Positions 1 through 8,690 of a stretch of 64,000 bases of DNA are shown piece after piece; within the stretch, counting starts at the first letter, position 1; the number at the start of each line of letters is the position of its first letter. Under the pieces are notes generated by a model that did not search any database, had not been told where the DNA came from, and saw only the letters and a program-made list of their open reading frames with translations. A program made the translations under genes and the position numbers. Source of the stretch: Rhodobacterales bacterium LSUCC0031. Lineage in GTDB: Bacteria; Pseudomonadota; Alphaproteobacteria; Rhodobacterales; Rhodobacteraceae. The stretch is from NCBI GenBank assembly GCA_015689735.1, contig WVSP01000001.1, positions 174,001 through 238,000 on the forward strand, read 5' to 3'.

Positions 1-2465
1 AGAATCGGCGGAATTGGTGCAGCCCCGCCAAGCCCGCTTTCGGGAATGCGTAGATCGGTTTGGGCCAGCGCCACATCGCCCGCGACCAGCATCTTGCCGA
101 TCAGCCCACCGTTGATGCGCACCGTCGCGCGCGCGATGCGAGCGTCATGAAGCATAGGATCGATCAGCCTTAAATCCGATCCGCTGAGGTCGATTTGTGC
201 TGCCAAATCGCGGCTGGTTAGGTCGATGTTACCCGCCGCGCTGATGGGTCCGGCATTGGCCTGCGCTGCATCGAGATCGACACGCAACTGGCCGTTCGAC
301 AGGGTTGCGCTGAGGTCGATATTCTCGATCGCGGTGCGCAAAATCGGCAGCGATAGGCGGGCATTTTGCGTCTCGAACCGGCCAGTCAAAGCCGCAAAAC
401 TTGGCCGTCCCTCCAGCGCCAGATCAAAGCCAAGCTTGCCCGAAAGCCCTTGTGGGACCAAGGCCCGGTTTGCCAAGGCCAAGGGTATTTCGCCGCGTGC
501 CGTCACATCGACCGTCCCGCTATCGGCCATGACCGCTCCGGCGATCCGTGCATCGATACCGGCGGCGCTGGTGACCTCGGCGCGCACTTGCCACGGTGCT
601 TGCTCGGTAGGCCCGCGCGTCGCGTCAAGCCGTGCGGTCACTGCCCCCGAAAGCGCATCGGTGAAAAGCCCGATATCGGCCAAACGCCCATCAACTTCCA
701 CTAGCGCGCCCTCGCGACTGACGCGCGCCGTTGCGTCAAGTGAGACTGCGCTGCCGCTGAGGGTCAGGTTGCGCAAGGCAAGGCCCGTCTCATCGCGGCG
801 GGCAGACAGGAACAGGTTCGTTTGCCCCGCCAAAAGCGCCTGCGGCAGCCCCGCACCAATGTCCAGGTCGCGCCCGACCCCCTTCAGAACCATGTCGAAG
901 GCCCCCGAAAGCGGTTCAGCTTGCAGGTTCAGCTGTGCGGTCATTCCACCGGCGAGTGCTTGATCCGCCAAAGCGGCAAAGCGCGAAAGGTCGCCCACCG
1001 CCATCGTAAGCGCGGTGCTGATTTCTGGCTCTTCCTCGGCCCAAGAGAGGGACGCACGCCCAGTAAGCCCGAGATCACCCGCCTGTAGCGCCAGATCATC
1101 AAGCAAGATCGGCGCAGCGCTGGCCCACTCCAAGGTCGCGCGCAGTTGCGCCGTAGGGCCTAAAGCCTGTGCCAAGCCAGGCAGGCGATGGTCCAGCCCG
1201 GCCACCATGACCGTGATCGGAGCGCTGAGCGCCAGTTGATTGCCCGATGTTTGCAACAGGCCGCCCGCCTCAAGCGAAAGCCGTGCCAGGCTCAGATCAC
1301 CGCTCGACAGATCACTGATCATGCCTTGTGCAATATAGTCAGGGCCGCGGGCTGCATCGTGGCGCACTGTCAGATCGACAAGACTCACCAGAACCTCGGC
1401 CCCGGTGACGGGTAGGCGCACTCGCCCCTGCCCGGTTGGATCGGCCATGCGCAGCCGCAGGTCAAAGGCACTGGGCCGGCGATCAGGGCCAAGGGCCAAG
1501 CGACCATCAAGGCTAAGCGCAGCCGCAGTCAGCCGGAGTTTCTCCAAGGATATCGCGCCATCGGGCGCAAGCCGGATCAGGCTCGAAAGCGCCACCTCGG
1601 GTCCGAAAAAGGGCCGATAGGCAGGCAGGAACAAGGGCGTGATATCGCCGTTCAAATCGGCGCTGATTGTTCTTGTGCCATCTTTGGTAGGCTTGATCGT
1701 GGCCACTTGGCCGCTCAGGCGCGGAACGCCGTCACTTGATAGCGCGATTGTGGCCTCGAAGTCATCGATGGGCGCATCGCCGGATAGGCCAAGGGTGATC
1801 GCAGGTGCATCGGGCAGGCCAAGTGCTGTGGCGATGACCCCGCCCGCCGCCTCGGTTAGGTCGAGCGCGAGGGCAAGCCGCCGGCTGTTATTCTCATAAG
1901 CGACCGCAAGATCGAAGCGGCCCTCTGGCCCATCAAGCCGCGTGATCGCAAGTTCGGCATGGCCTTGGCCATTGGCCAATTCCGCATTGCCACTGATCGC
2001 CAACGTCACTGGCATGCCCAAGATTTCCGCACCAAGCGCCACTTGCGCGATGCCGACCTCAGTAATCGCGATCGAGACGGGGAATTGCGGCAGGCGGAAG
2101 GGCGTCGCTTCGGCCGTGGGAAGTTCCAGCCCATTATCGGCGATGGGACGGCGCAGAATCGCGAGGCGGTCGGCCTTGAGCCTGTCGATCTGTAAGGCCC
2201 CTCGCAGAAGCGCCGCACGCGACCAATCAAGCTGCGCCCCCTCAAGTCGCAGCCAAACGCCAGCTGCATCGGCGATGGTCAAGCTGTCGATCTCGGCCCG
2301 CGCGCTGAGCGCGCCACGGAAACCCGTGATGCTGACCTGTCGCGCCCCATCGGAGAGCTGTGTCTCAAGAAAACTGACGATCGCTGAGCGGTCGTCGCTT
2401 TGCGCCCCGCCCATTGCAGGCCAAAGCAGCGCACAAAGCAGGGGGATGATCGCCAAGCAACGCAT
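1..2465 (-). CDS. tamB: TamB, translocation and assembly module inner-membrane subunit (partial, C-terminus beyond window)
   Basis: TamB is a long periplasm-spanning protein anchored in the inner membrane. It works with the Omp85 protein TamA in outer-membrane protein insertion and envelope lipid homeostasis. The frame is open from an ATG at 2465 to base 1, giving about 821 residues. The N-terminus is a hydrophobic signal/anchor (MRCLAIIPLLCALLW). The body is repetitive beta-rich sequence of the AsmA/DUF490 kind, and the last residues in the window include LRIPESGLGG, typical of this family. Homologues usually exceed 1100 residues, so the conserved C-terminal domain lies outside. The start overlaps the tamA stop by one base (TGATG), so the pair is probably translationally coupled. 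The product call is secure; only the end is missing. Confidence 0.9.
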   Translation of the reverse strand, partial: MRCLAIIPLLCALLWPAMGGAQSDDRSAIVSFLETQLSDGARQVSITGFRGALSARAEIDSLTIADAAGVWLRLEGAQLDWSRAALLRGALQIDRLKADRLAILRRPIADNGLELPTAEATPFRLPQFPVSIAITEVGIAQVALGAEILGMPVTLAISGNAELANGQGHAELAITRLDGPEGRFDLAVAYENNSRRLALALDLTEAAGGVIATALGLPDAPAITLGLSGDAPIDDFEATIALSSDGVPRLSGQVATIKPTKDGTRTISADLNGDITPLFLPAYRPFFGPEVALSSLIRLAPDGAISLEKLRLTAAALSLDGRLALGPDRRPSAFDLRLRMADPTGQGRVRLPVTGAEVLVSLVDLTVRHDAARGPDYIAQGMISDLSSGDLSLARLSLEAGGLLQTSGNQLALSAPITVMVAGLDHRLPGLAQALGPTAQLRATLEWASAAPILLDDLALQAGDLGLTGRASLSWAEEEPEISTALTMAVGDLSRFAALADQALAGGMTAQLNLQAEPLSGAFDMVLKGVGRDLDIGAGLPQALLAGQTNLFLSARRDETGLALRNLTLSGSAVSLDATARVSREGALVEVDGRLADIGLFTDALSGAVTARLDATRGPTEQAPWQVRAEVTSAAGIDARIAGAVMADSGTVDVTARGEIPLALANRALVPQGLSGKLGFDLALEGRPSFAALTGRFETQNARLSLPILRTAIENIDLSATLSNGQLRVDLDAAQANAGPISAAGNIDLTSRDLAAQIDLSGSDLRLIDPMLHDARIARATVRINGGLIGKMLVAGDVALAQTDLRIPESGLGGAAPIPPI

Positions 2466-4282
2466 CAAAAGGCCTGTCCAATGCCGATATAGATAAAGAG
2501 ATCGCGCCCTGCTGCCGGGCCAGATATCGGCGTGGCTAGATCGACCCTGATCGGCCCAAAAGGCGTTGTATAGCGCAGGCCAACTCCCGCTCCGGATTGC
2601 CATGTCGTGCCGTCGATATCCCAAGCTTCGGCGCTGATGCCGCCAAGATCGGCAAAACCGACAAGACCAAAGCGGTTATCGCCCAGATCATGGCGCAACT
2701 CGGCAGATAGGCCTGTGAACCCGCGACCGCCGCTGGGCTGGCCTGTCTGCGTTGCGCCAAGATTACGATAGGGCTGGCCGCGCACTGTCCCCGCGCCGCC
2801 TGAATAGAACAGATCATCGGGGGGAATATCGGCCAAATCGGCCCCGATGACGCTACCGATCTGGCCACGTGCCGCAAACCGGGTCGTGTCATCCGCGCCG
2901 AGCGGCCAGTAACGCCGCCCATCCAGCGTGACCCGCGCGCCGCTACTCGCACCAAGTCGACCAAAACCTTCGGCCTCGACGGCAATGTAGTCGCCGCGCC
3001 GGGCATCGAGCAGATCATCGCGCCGATCCATGGTCAGGCCCAAGGGCAAGATCAGCCGCGTGACATCACGCCGTCCCAGAGCATCAGAGATTCGTGACAG
3101 TTCAATCCCGATGCCGCCCGATAGCGTGATCTCATCCGAGAGGCGATGTGTCAGACCGACAGCGATCCGCCCTCCTTCGATGCGATACGTCGGCTCGCGC
3201 AGAATGTAGGTCTCAGCCGCGAGCGATAGGGCCGTGTCGGGACCGAAACTGGCCGGCCGGTCGAGGCGCGCTGTAAAGGTGGTATCGATCTCATCATCGC
3301 TTTGGATATCGTCGATCCCTGTCACCGCGAAATCGAAACGAAGCCGCTCGGCCCCGCCAAGAAGATTGCGATGCAGCCAATAAGCACTCAGCTGGATACC
3401 TGCATCGCTGGCGAGTTCCGCGCCAAAGCCAAGGCGACGTCGTGGTGCTTCTTCGACGATGGCGGTGACATCGGCGATTGTCTGGCCTTCGACCGGCGCA
3501 AGCCGAAGCGCCACGGCGGCAAAGGCACCTGTGTCGCGCAGGCGGGTTTCGGCCCGTGCCAAGGTCTCGGGCGCATAGATCTGACCGCTGGGCAATCCAG
3601 CGATGGCGATGATGCGGTCGGGGCGCATGCGCATCTGGCCTGTGGGCAGCAACCGCCCGAAGCGCAGCAAAGGGCCGGGCGCAAGCGCAATATCGACATC
3701 CAGCACAGCATCGCGGTTTTGCGCAACGATCCGCTGTCGCACGAGTGCAGCATTGGCGTGGCCGATGCTTTGCCACCCCAATATCGCTGCTTGTGTGGCA
3801 TCGCGCAGAAGTGCGGTGTTGGCTGGTTGTCCGGGCGCAAAGCCTTCGGGCAAGTCGGTGCCGGGGGCAAGCGGTGCGATCCGCGCCTCGCCAAGGCGAA
3901 AGGCTGTGCCGGTTTGTACTGTAATCGCAACTTGTTTGACGGCACTGGGCGGCGAAAGGGCCGAGATATCGGACGCCTCCTGCCCATCAAGGCTGATCGA
4001 GATCACAGGCGCGAAAAACCCTGCCTCGTATAGCACGCCGATCAGTCGCCCATAATCAGCACGCGCAGCGGCGGTGATATCTGCGCCGGTCGGCGACCCA
4101 TCCGCATCGGCCAAGCGCAACAGCAAGGCATTGCGCCGCAGTTTCTCGATCAGCGCTTCGGGCGCGTTCGGGGCGCTCAGCGTCACCTCTTGGGCAATGC
4201 CGGCACGCGGTCCAAGGCCAACAGCGACAACACAGATGGCTGCCAGCAAGGTGATCCTGATCGGGTTGGGCAATCTCTCCAT
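2465..4282 (-). CDS. tamA: TamA, Omp85-family outer-membrane assembly protein
   Basis: This is the outer-membrane partner of TamB: periplasmic POTRA domains followed by a 16-strand Omp85 barrel. I chose the ATG at 4282 (MERLPNPIRITLLAAICVVA) because it begins a clear signal peptide ending near GIAQE; longer in-frame starts only add hydrophilic residues. That gives 605 residues, normal for TamA. POTRA-like sequence fills roughly residues 30-270. The barrel begins near RRLGFGAELASDAG, and the protein ends in phenylalanine (IYIGIGQAF), the usual BAM recognition signal. It is transcribed first and overlaps tamB by one base. It is divergent from the NDUFA9-like gene, leaving a shared 147-bp upstream region. 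No strong ribosome-binding site is visible before the chosen ATG. Confidence 0.9.
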   Translation of the reverse strand: MERLPNPIRITLLAAICVVAVGLGPRAGIAQEVTLSAPNAPEALIEKLRRNALLLRLADADGSPTGADITAAARADYGRLIGVLYEAGFFAPVISISLDGQEASDISALSPPSAVKQVAITVQTGTAFRLGEARIAPLAPGTDLPEGFAPGQPANTALLRDATQAAILGWQSIGHANAALVRQRIVAQNRDAVLDVDIALAPGPLLRFGRLLPTGQMRMRPDRIIAIAGLPSGQIYAPETLARAETRLRDTGAFAAVALRLAPVEGQTIADVTAIVEEAPRRRLGFGAELASDAGIQLSAYWLHRNLLGGAERLRFDFAVTGIDDIQSDDEIDTTFTARLDRPASFGPDTALSLAAETYILREPTYRIEGGRIAVGLTHRLSDEITLSGGIGIELSRISDALGRRDVTRLILPLGLTMDRRDDLLDARRGDYIAVEAEGFGRLGASSGARVTLDGRRYWPLGADDTTRFAARGQIGSVIGADLADIPPDDLFYSGGAGTVRGQPYRNLGATQTGQPSGGRGFTGLSAELRHDLGDNRFGLVGFADLGGISAEAWDIDGTTWQSGAGVGLRYTTPFGPIRVDLATPISGPAAGRDLFIYIGIGQAF

Positions 4283-4429
4283 CGTGCATTGTCTATCGTA
4301 TTGATCATCATCGATACCAGCGCCATCCAGCGCGGTCACATCAACAAGCGGCGATTGGGACGATTTGCGCCTTGTCCGAAATCAAGCGCGCGCCTATCAC
4401 CCGCGCAAAGCGACCGGAGGACAGCAAAT

Positions 4430-5416
4430 ATGTCGAAGCTCGTCACCATTTTCGGCGGATCGGGATTCGTTGGCCGATACATTGCTCGCCGCATGGCCAA
4501 GGAAGGCTGGCGCGTCCGCGTGGCCGTCCGCCGCCCGAACGAGGCGCTTTTCGTGCGCCCATACGGGGTTGTCGGCCAGGTCGAGCCTATCTTGGCCAAT
4601 TTGCGCGATGACGCCAGCGTGCGCGCCGCGATTCAAGGGTCCGATGCCGTGGTCAATTGCGTCGGTATCCTGGCCGAGGCAGGCAAGAATCGCTTCGATG
4701 CCATTCAGGCCGAGGGGGCAGGCCGCGTTGCCCGCATCGCCCGTGAAGAGGGGGCCGCCCATCTGGTGCATCTTTCGGCCATCGGTGCCGATGCCGACAG
4801 CGACAGCCACTATGCCGCCACCAAGGCCAAGGGCGAAGAGGCGGTGCTTGCCGCCTTTCCCAACGCGGTGATCCTGCGCCCCTCGATTATCTTTGGTCCC
4901 GAGGATCAGTTCTTCAACCGCTTCGCCGCGATGACGCGGCTTGGCCCGATCCTGCCCGTGGTGGGCGCCGCAACGCGCTTTCAGCCCGTTTATGTCGATG
5001 ACGTCGCCCAAGCGGCTGTCATGGGTGTTTTGGGTCAGGCAAAGCCCGGCATCTACGAATTGGGCGGCCCCGAGGTCGCGACGTTTCGCCAGTTGATGCA
5101 GCGCATGCTCGGCGTGGTGCGCCGCCGCCGATTGATCGTTAACACGCCCTTTTGGGTCGCGCGCATCATGGGCGCGGTGTTCGACGGGCTACAGACGGTC
5201 AGCCTTGGCCTGTTCCACAACGGTCTGTTGACCCGCGATCAGGTGCGCAATCTTGCGCGTGACAATGTCGTGGCCGAGGGCCGGATGGGGTTCGACACGC
5301 TGGGCATTGTGCCGGTTGCGATGGGCGCGGTGCTTGATGAATACCTGTGGCCCTACCGCCCCGGTGGACAATATGCCGAGATCAAGGAAACCGCGCGCCA
5401 CCTGAAACGGGGTTAG
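4430..5416 (+). CDS. NDUFA9-like NAD(P)-binding Rossmann protein
   Basis: This is an atypical short-chain dehydrogenase of the family that includes the mitochondrial complex I subunit NDUFA9. Alphaproteobacterial members are annotated as complex I NDUFA9 subunit family proteins, and their exact bacterial role is not settled. It has 328 residues. The N-terminal dinucleotide motif FGGSGFVGRYIA lies at about residues 8-19, and a YAATKAKGE segment near residue 127 sits where the YxxxK motif of such enzymes falls. The ATG at 4430 has GGAGG nine bases upstream, which rejects the longer open frame. It converges with uppP, and the stop codons overlap by four bases. Nuo genes are not in the window, so a complex I link rests on family knowledge only. 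Confidence 0.85.
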   Translation: MSKLVTIFGGSGFVGRYIARRMAKEGWRVRVAVRRPNEALFVRPYGVVGQVEPILANLRDDASVRAAIQGSDAVVNCVGILAEAGKNRFDAIQAEGAGRVARIAREEGAAHLVHLSAIGADADSDSHYAATKAKGEEAVLAAFPNAVILRPSIIFGPEDQFFNRFAAMTRLGPILPVVGAATRFQPVYVDDVAQAAVMGVLGQAKPGIYELGGPEVATFRQLMQRMLGVVRRRRLIVNTPFWVARIMGAVFDGLQTVSLGLFHNGLLTRDQVRNLARDNVVAEGRMGFDTLGIVPVAMGAVLDEYLWPYRPGGQYAEIKETARHLKRG

Positions 5417-6216
5417 GCGTAGGCGATCCACAGAAGCACACAGCCAAGTGCCACGCGGTAGATCACATAAGGTGTGAAACTGACGCTGCGCAAAAGGCGC
5501 ATCATCAGGCTGAGAGCCAAGAGAGCTGCGAGAAACGCAAATCCGGCCGCGATTGCGCCATCGCGCAGGGCCGCCATATCGGCATTTACCAAGGCGTCAG
5601 CCCCCAACAGCACGCCCGAAGCGGCGATGGTCGGGATCGACATCAGCATCGCGATCCGTGCGGCGCTGTGGCGGTCATAGCCCAACATGCGCGCCCCGGT
5701 GATCGTGATTCCCGAACGCGAGGTGCCTGGGATCAAGGCCACCGCTTGCCACAGCCCCAAGATGATTGCGTCGCGGGTGTTCCAGCTTTCGGCCTGCCTT
5801 ATCTGCGACCCCCGTTGATCGGCCCAGTAAAGCACAATGCCAAAGATCAGCATGGCCCAGCCGATCACAGCGATCGAGCGCATGGCATCATCCAGCCCCG
5901 TCAAATGTAGCGCCAGCCCGACGATAACTACGGGAATGGTCGCGATCATCAGCAAGAATGCGAGCTTTGCGCCAGCCGTGTCGATCCGACCCCTCAGCAT
6001 GCGCGGCACACCCACTAGCCCCATCCGTACATCCGACCAGAAGTAAAGGATGACGGCGGCCAGTGTGCCAACATGCACCGCTACATCAAGCAACTGCCCT
6101 TGATCGGCCAGCCCCATGAGATTCGGCAAAAGCACCAGATGGCCCGAGCTTGAGACCGGTAGGAACTCGGTCAAGCCTTGGATCAGGGCCAGCAAGATAA
6201 GGTGCCACAACGTCAT
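5413..6216 (-). CDS. uppP: Undecaprenyl-diphosphatase UppP/BacA
   Basis: UppP is an integral membrane phosphatase that recycles undecaprenyl diphosphate to the monophosphate carrier used for peptidoglycan and other surface polymers; overexpression gives bacitracin resistance. The 267-residue protein is strongly hydrophobic with several membrane segments. It shows both signatures of the BacA family: QGLTEFLPVSSSGHL at residues 13-27 (catalytic Glu17 and His26) and PGTSRSGITITGARMLG further on. I chose the ATG at 6216 (MTLWHLILLAL) over an in-frame start six codons upstream because the family signature begins here and an AGGA lies upstream. It stands alone on the minus strand. Confidence 0.95.
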   Translation of the reverse strand: MTLWHLILLALIQGLTEFLPVSSSGHLVLLPNLMGLADQGQLLDVAVHVGTLAAVILYFWSDVRMGLVGVPRMLRGRIDTAGAKLAFLLMIATIPVVIVGLALHLTGLDDAMRSIAVIGWAMLIFGIVLYWADQRGSQIRQAESWNTRDAIILGLWQAVALIPGTSRSGITITGARMLGYDRHSAARIAMLMSIPTIAASGVLLGADALVNADMAALRDGAIAAGFAFLAALLALSLMMRLLRSVSFTPYVIYRVALGCVLLWIAYA

Positions 6217-6428
6217 CGCTGGAATCCTGCCCAAGCAGGAAAGAAGATATCATTATGTTTTTTCACGATTAAAAATCCAATAGGTCCGTTTGTTTACTAA
6301 TCTATCGATGTTGCAGCTGTGTCTTGGGGTGGAGGGGCGGAAGAATCTTTAATTAGGTCAGCAATGCTGTCTTTTTATCCAATCGCGCTATCGGTATAGG
6401 CAGGCGGAGCTAGGATGGGAGATGTTTC
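6217..6428. other. AT-rich divergent spacer between uppP and gltD
   Basis: This 212-bp spacer separates the divergent uppP and gltD genes and is markedly more AT-rich than its surroundings (runs such as gttttttcacgattaaaaat near 6258-6277). It must hold the gltD promoter, and GGGAG at 6417-6421 is the gltD ribosome-binding site. I looked for a sigma-54 element (GG-N10-GC with TGGC/TTGC cores) and for an NtrC-type palindrome and recognised neither. No open frame with coding character is present. Confidence 0.4.
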
Positions 6429-7865
6429 GTGGCCAAGCAACCCATGTTGAAATTCGTCACAACGGCGAAAGAAATGCCGCAAAAGCGTCCGCCGATGCTG
6501 CGCAAGGCGGATTTTGACGAGATATACGGTGAATACGCGCGCGAAAAGGCCGCTGAACAGGCCGGTCGTTGCAGTCAATGCGGCGTGCCTTACTGTCAGT
6601 CGCATTGCCCGCTGCACAATAATATTCCCGATTGGCTGAAGCTGACCGCCGAGGGGCGTCTGCAAGAGGCCTATGAGATCAGCCAAGCGACCAACACCTT
6701 CCCCGAGATTTGTGGCCGCATCTGTCCGCAAGACCGCCTTTGCGAGGGCAATTGCGTGATCGAACAATCCGGCCATGGCACGGTCACCATCGGCTCGGTC
6801 GAGAAGTACATCACTGACACAGCGTGGGATCAGGGCTGGGTCAAGCCCGGCATCCCCTCGATCGAGCGGGCTGAATCAGTTGGCATCATCGGCGCTGGCC
6901 CCGGTGGTTTGGCTGCCGCCGACATGCTGCGCCGTGCAGGTCTTCAAGTCACGGTCTATGATCGCTACGACCGCGCGGGCGGGCTTTTGACCTATGGCAT
7001 CCCCGGCTTCAAGCTTGAGAAAGATGTCGTGATGCGCCGCATCCAGCAGCTTGAGGATGCGGGTATCGCTTTTGTCCTGAACTGCAATGTGGGCGAGACG
7101 ATCAGCTTTGACGCGATCCGTGGCAAGCATGATTTCGTGATCATCGCGACGGGGGTCTATAAATCCCGTGACTTGAATGCACCGGGTGTGGGTGCCGATG
7201 GCATCGTGCGCGCGATCGACTACCTGACCGCCTCGAACCGCAAGAGCTTTGGCGACGAGGTGCCGGAATTCGATAGCGGTGAATTGAACGCCGCAGGCAA
7301 GCGTATCGTCGTGATCGGCGGTGGCGACACCGCAATGGATTGCGTGCGCACCGCGATCCGTCAGGGTGCCGAAAGCGTCAAATGCCTCTATCGTCGTGAC
7401 AAGGCAAACATGCCCGGTTCGCAGCGCGAGGTTGCCAATGCCGAGGAAGAGGGCGTCGATTTCGTCTGGCTGTCCGCGCCCAAGGGCTTTGCAGGCGGCG
7501 ACAAGGTCGATGGTGTGATGGTGCAGAAGATGCGCCTTGGTCAGCCCGATGCAACCGGCCGCCAAAGCCCCGAGATCATCGAAGGGGCCGACTACGTCGA
7601 GGGCGCCGACATGGTGATCAAGGCGCTGGGCTTTGAGCCCGAGGACTTGCCGATGCTCTGGGGCTGCCCTGAGCTGGAAGTCACTCGTTGGGGTACGATC
7701 AAGGCGAATTTCCGCACCCATGAGACCCAGATCCCCGATGTTTACGCGGTGGGCGATATCGTGCGCGGAGCAAGCCTCGTCGTTTGGGCGATCCGCGACG
7801 GGCGCGAAGCGGCTGAGGCGATCTTGGAAAAGCTTGCCGTGGCGGGCGCGGTCGCCGCTGAGTGA
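6429..7865 (+). CDS. gltD: Glutamate synthase (NADPH) small subunit
   Basis: This is the beta subunit of bacterial GOGAT. It passes electrons from NADPH through FAD and 4Fe-4S clusters to the large subunit, which makes glutamate from glutamine and 2-oxoglutarate. It has 478 residues. The N-terminal cysteine clusters CSQCGVPYCQSHCP (from about residue 48) and CGRICPQDRLCEGNC are present, with an FAD motif GAGPGGLAAADMLRRAG near residue 157 and an NADPH motif GGGDTAMDCV near 298. The start is GTG at 6429 with GGGAG seven bases upstream; an ATG five codons later is possible. It is followed after 22 bases by a secreted unknown protein and then gltB, all co-directional, so one operon is likely. 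Confidence 0.95.
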   Translation: MAKQPMLKFVTTAKEMPQKRPPMLRKADFDEIYGEYAREKAAEQAGRCSQCGVPYCQSHCPLHNNIPDWLKLTAEGRLQEAYEISQATNTFPEICGRICPQDRLCEGNCVIEQSGHGTVTIGSVEKYITDTAWDQGWVKPGIPSIERAESVGIIGAGPGGLAAADMLRRAGLQVTVYDRYDRAGGLLTYGIPGFKLEKDVVMRRIQQLEDAGIAFVLNCNVGETISFDAIRGKHDFVIIATGVYKSRDLNAPGVGADGIVRAIDYLTASNRKSFGDEVPEFDSGELNAAGKRIVVIGGGDTAMDCVRTAIRQGAESVKCLYRRDKANMPGSQREVANAEEEGVDFVWLSAPKGFAGGDKVDGVMVQKMRLGQPDATGRQSPEIIEGADYVEGADMVIKALGFEPEDLPMLWGCPELEVTRWGTIKANFRTHETQIPDVYAVGDIVRGASLVVWAIRDGREAAEAILEKLAVAGAVAAE

Positions 7866-7887
7866 CGGGCAAAACCCGGAAAGGTTG

Positions 7888-8628
7888 ATGCAATTGGAAC
7901 GGTCAAGACAGATTGCCCTTATCGCAGCCGCCTGCGCGGCCGTGACAGGTTTTGCCTTGCCCACTCCGCTCGTTGCGCAGCCTCAGTTGTTCGAGGTTCC
8001 AGCGGGTTGCAATGCCTTTCTGACCGTTCAGTCGCGCGGTTGCACGGTCAACCACCATTGGCGTTGCGACGCCGATCCGCAAGGCACGCATTGGCGCGTC
8101 TCTGTCGATAGCGATGGCCCGTTTCACCTCAGCTATACGGATGCGGAGTTTCGCTGGCTGCAAAGCTGGAACCTGCGGTCAGGCGGCGGCAGCATCTTGA
8201 TCGAACCCGAGCAAGACCCGGCCAGCCTGACCGAGCTTTTGGACACCGGCAGCGACAGCATGGTGTTCTCGCTCATCGTCGAAGGTGCCGCAGGGCGCGT
8301 TCAACGCGACTATACCGGCTTTGACAGCCTGACCGGCGATGCCGTGACGATTGATGGCGAGCAGCTTTTGGTGACTGAATTCGCCTATCAGTTCACCGTT
8401 GGCGCAGGGCAACGCCGGGTGCAGGGTAACCAATTCGTGCATCCCGAATGGCGGTTGTTCTTCGGTGGGATCGAGACCGTCATCGATGGCGATGAGCGTT
8501 TTGAATATGACAACAGCCCGATGGAATTCGCCCAAGCGGGCGAAGCGGGCTTTCTCAGCATGACGCCGGTCTATGATTGCGGCGAGATGATGAGCGGTGG
8601 GCCATTTGGGCCGATGCAGAACGGCTGA
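7888..8628 (+). CDS. Secreted protein of unknown function between gltD and gltB
   Basis: I do not recognise a characterised family. The 246-residue product starts at the ATG at 7888, shortly after gltD, and begins with a signal peptide (MQLERSRQIALIAAACAAV) with likely cleavage after LPTPLVAQ. The mature part has several cysteines (VPAGCNAF, SRGCTVNHHWRCDAD, YDCGEMM) that could form disulphides in the periplasm, and a low-complexity tail (GGPFGPMQNG). It is rich in acidic and aromatic residues with no lipobox and no membrane helix. Its place inside the glt operon, 62 bases before gltB, implies co-transcription with glutamate synthase. That is odd for an exported protein, and no function can be inferred. 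Confidence 0.8.
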   Translation: MQLERSRQIALIAAACAAVTGFALPTPLVAQPQLFEVPAGCNAFLTVQSRGCTVNHHWRCDADPQGTHWRVSVDSDGPFHLSYTDAEFRWLQSWNLRSGGGSILIEPEQDPASLTELLDTGSDSMVFSLIVEGAAGRVQRDYTGFDSLTGDAVTIDGEQLLVTEFAYQFTVGAGQRRVQGNQFVHPEWRLFFGGIETVIDGDERFEYDNSPMEFAQAGEAGFLSMTPVYDCGEMMSGGPFGPMQNG

Positions 8629-8690
8629 ACAGATTTTTCCGGGCGCGTGACAGGGACGCACCGCCCGGCCCGAAGGAAAGGGACGAGACG

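Noticed and set aside
6217-6428. Possible sigma-54 or NtrC site before gltD
   Set aside because: No GG-N10-GC element with proper cores and no convincing NtrC palindrome were found.
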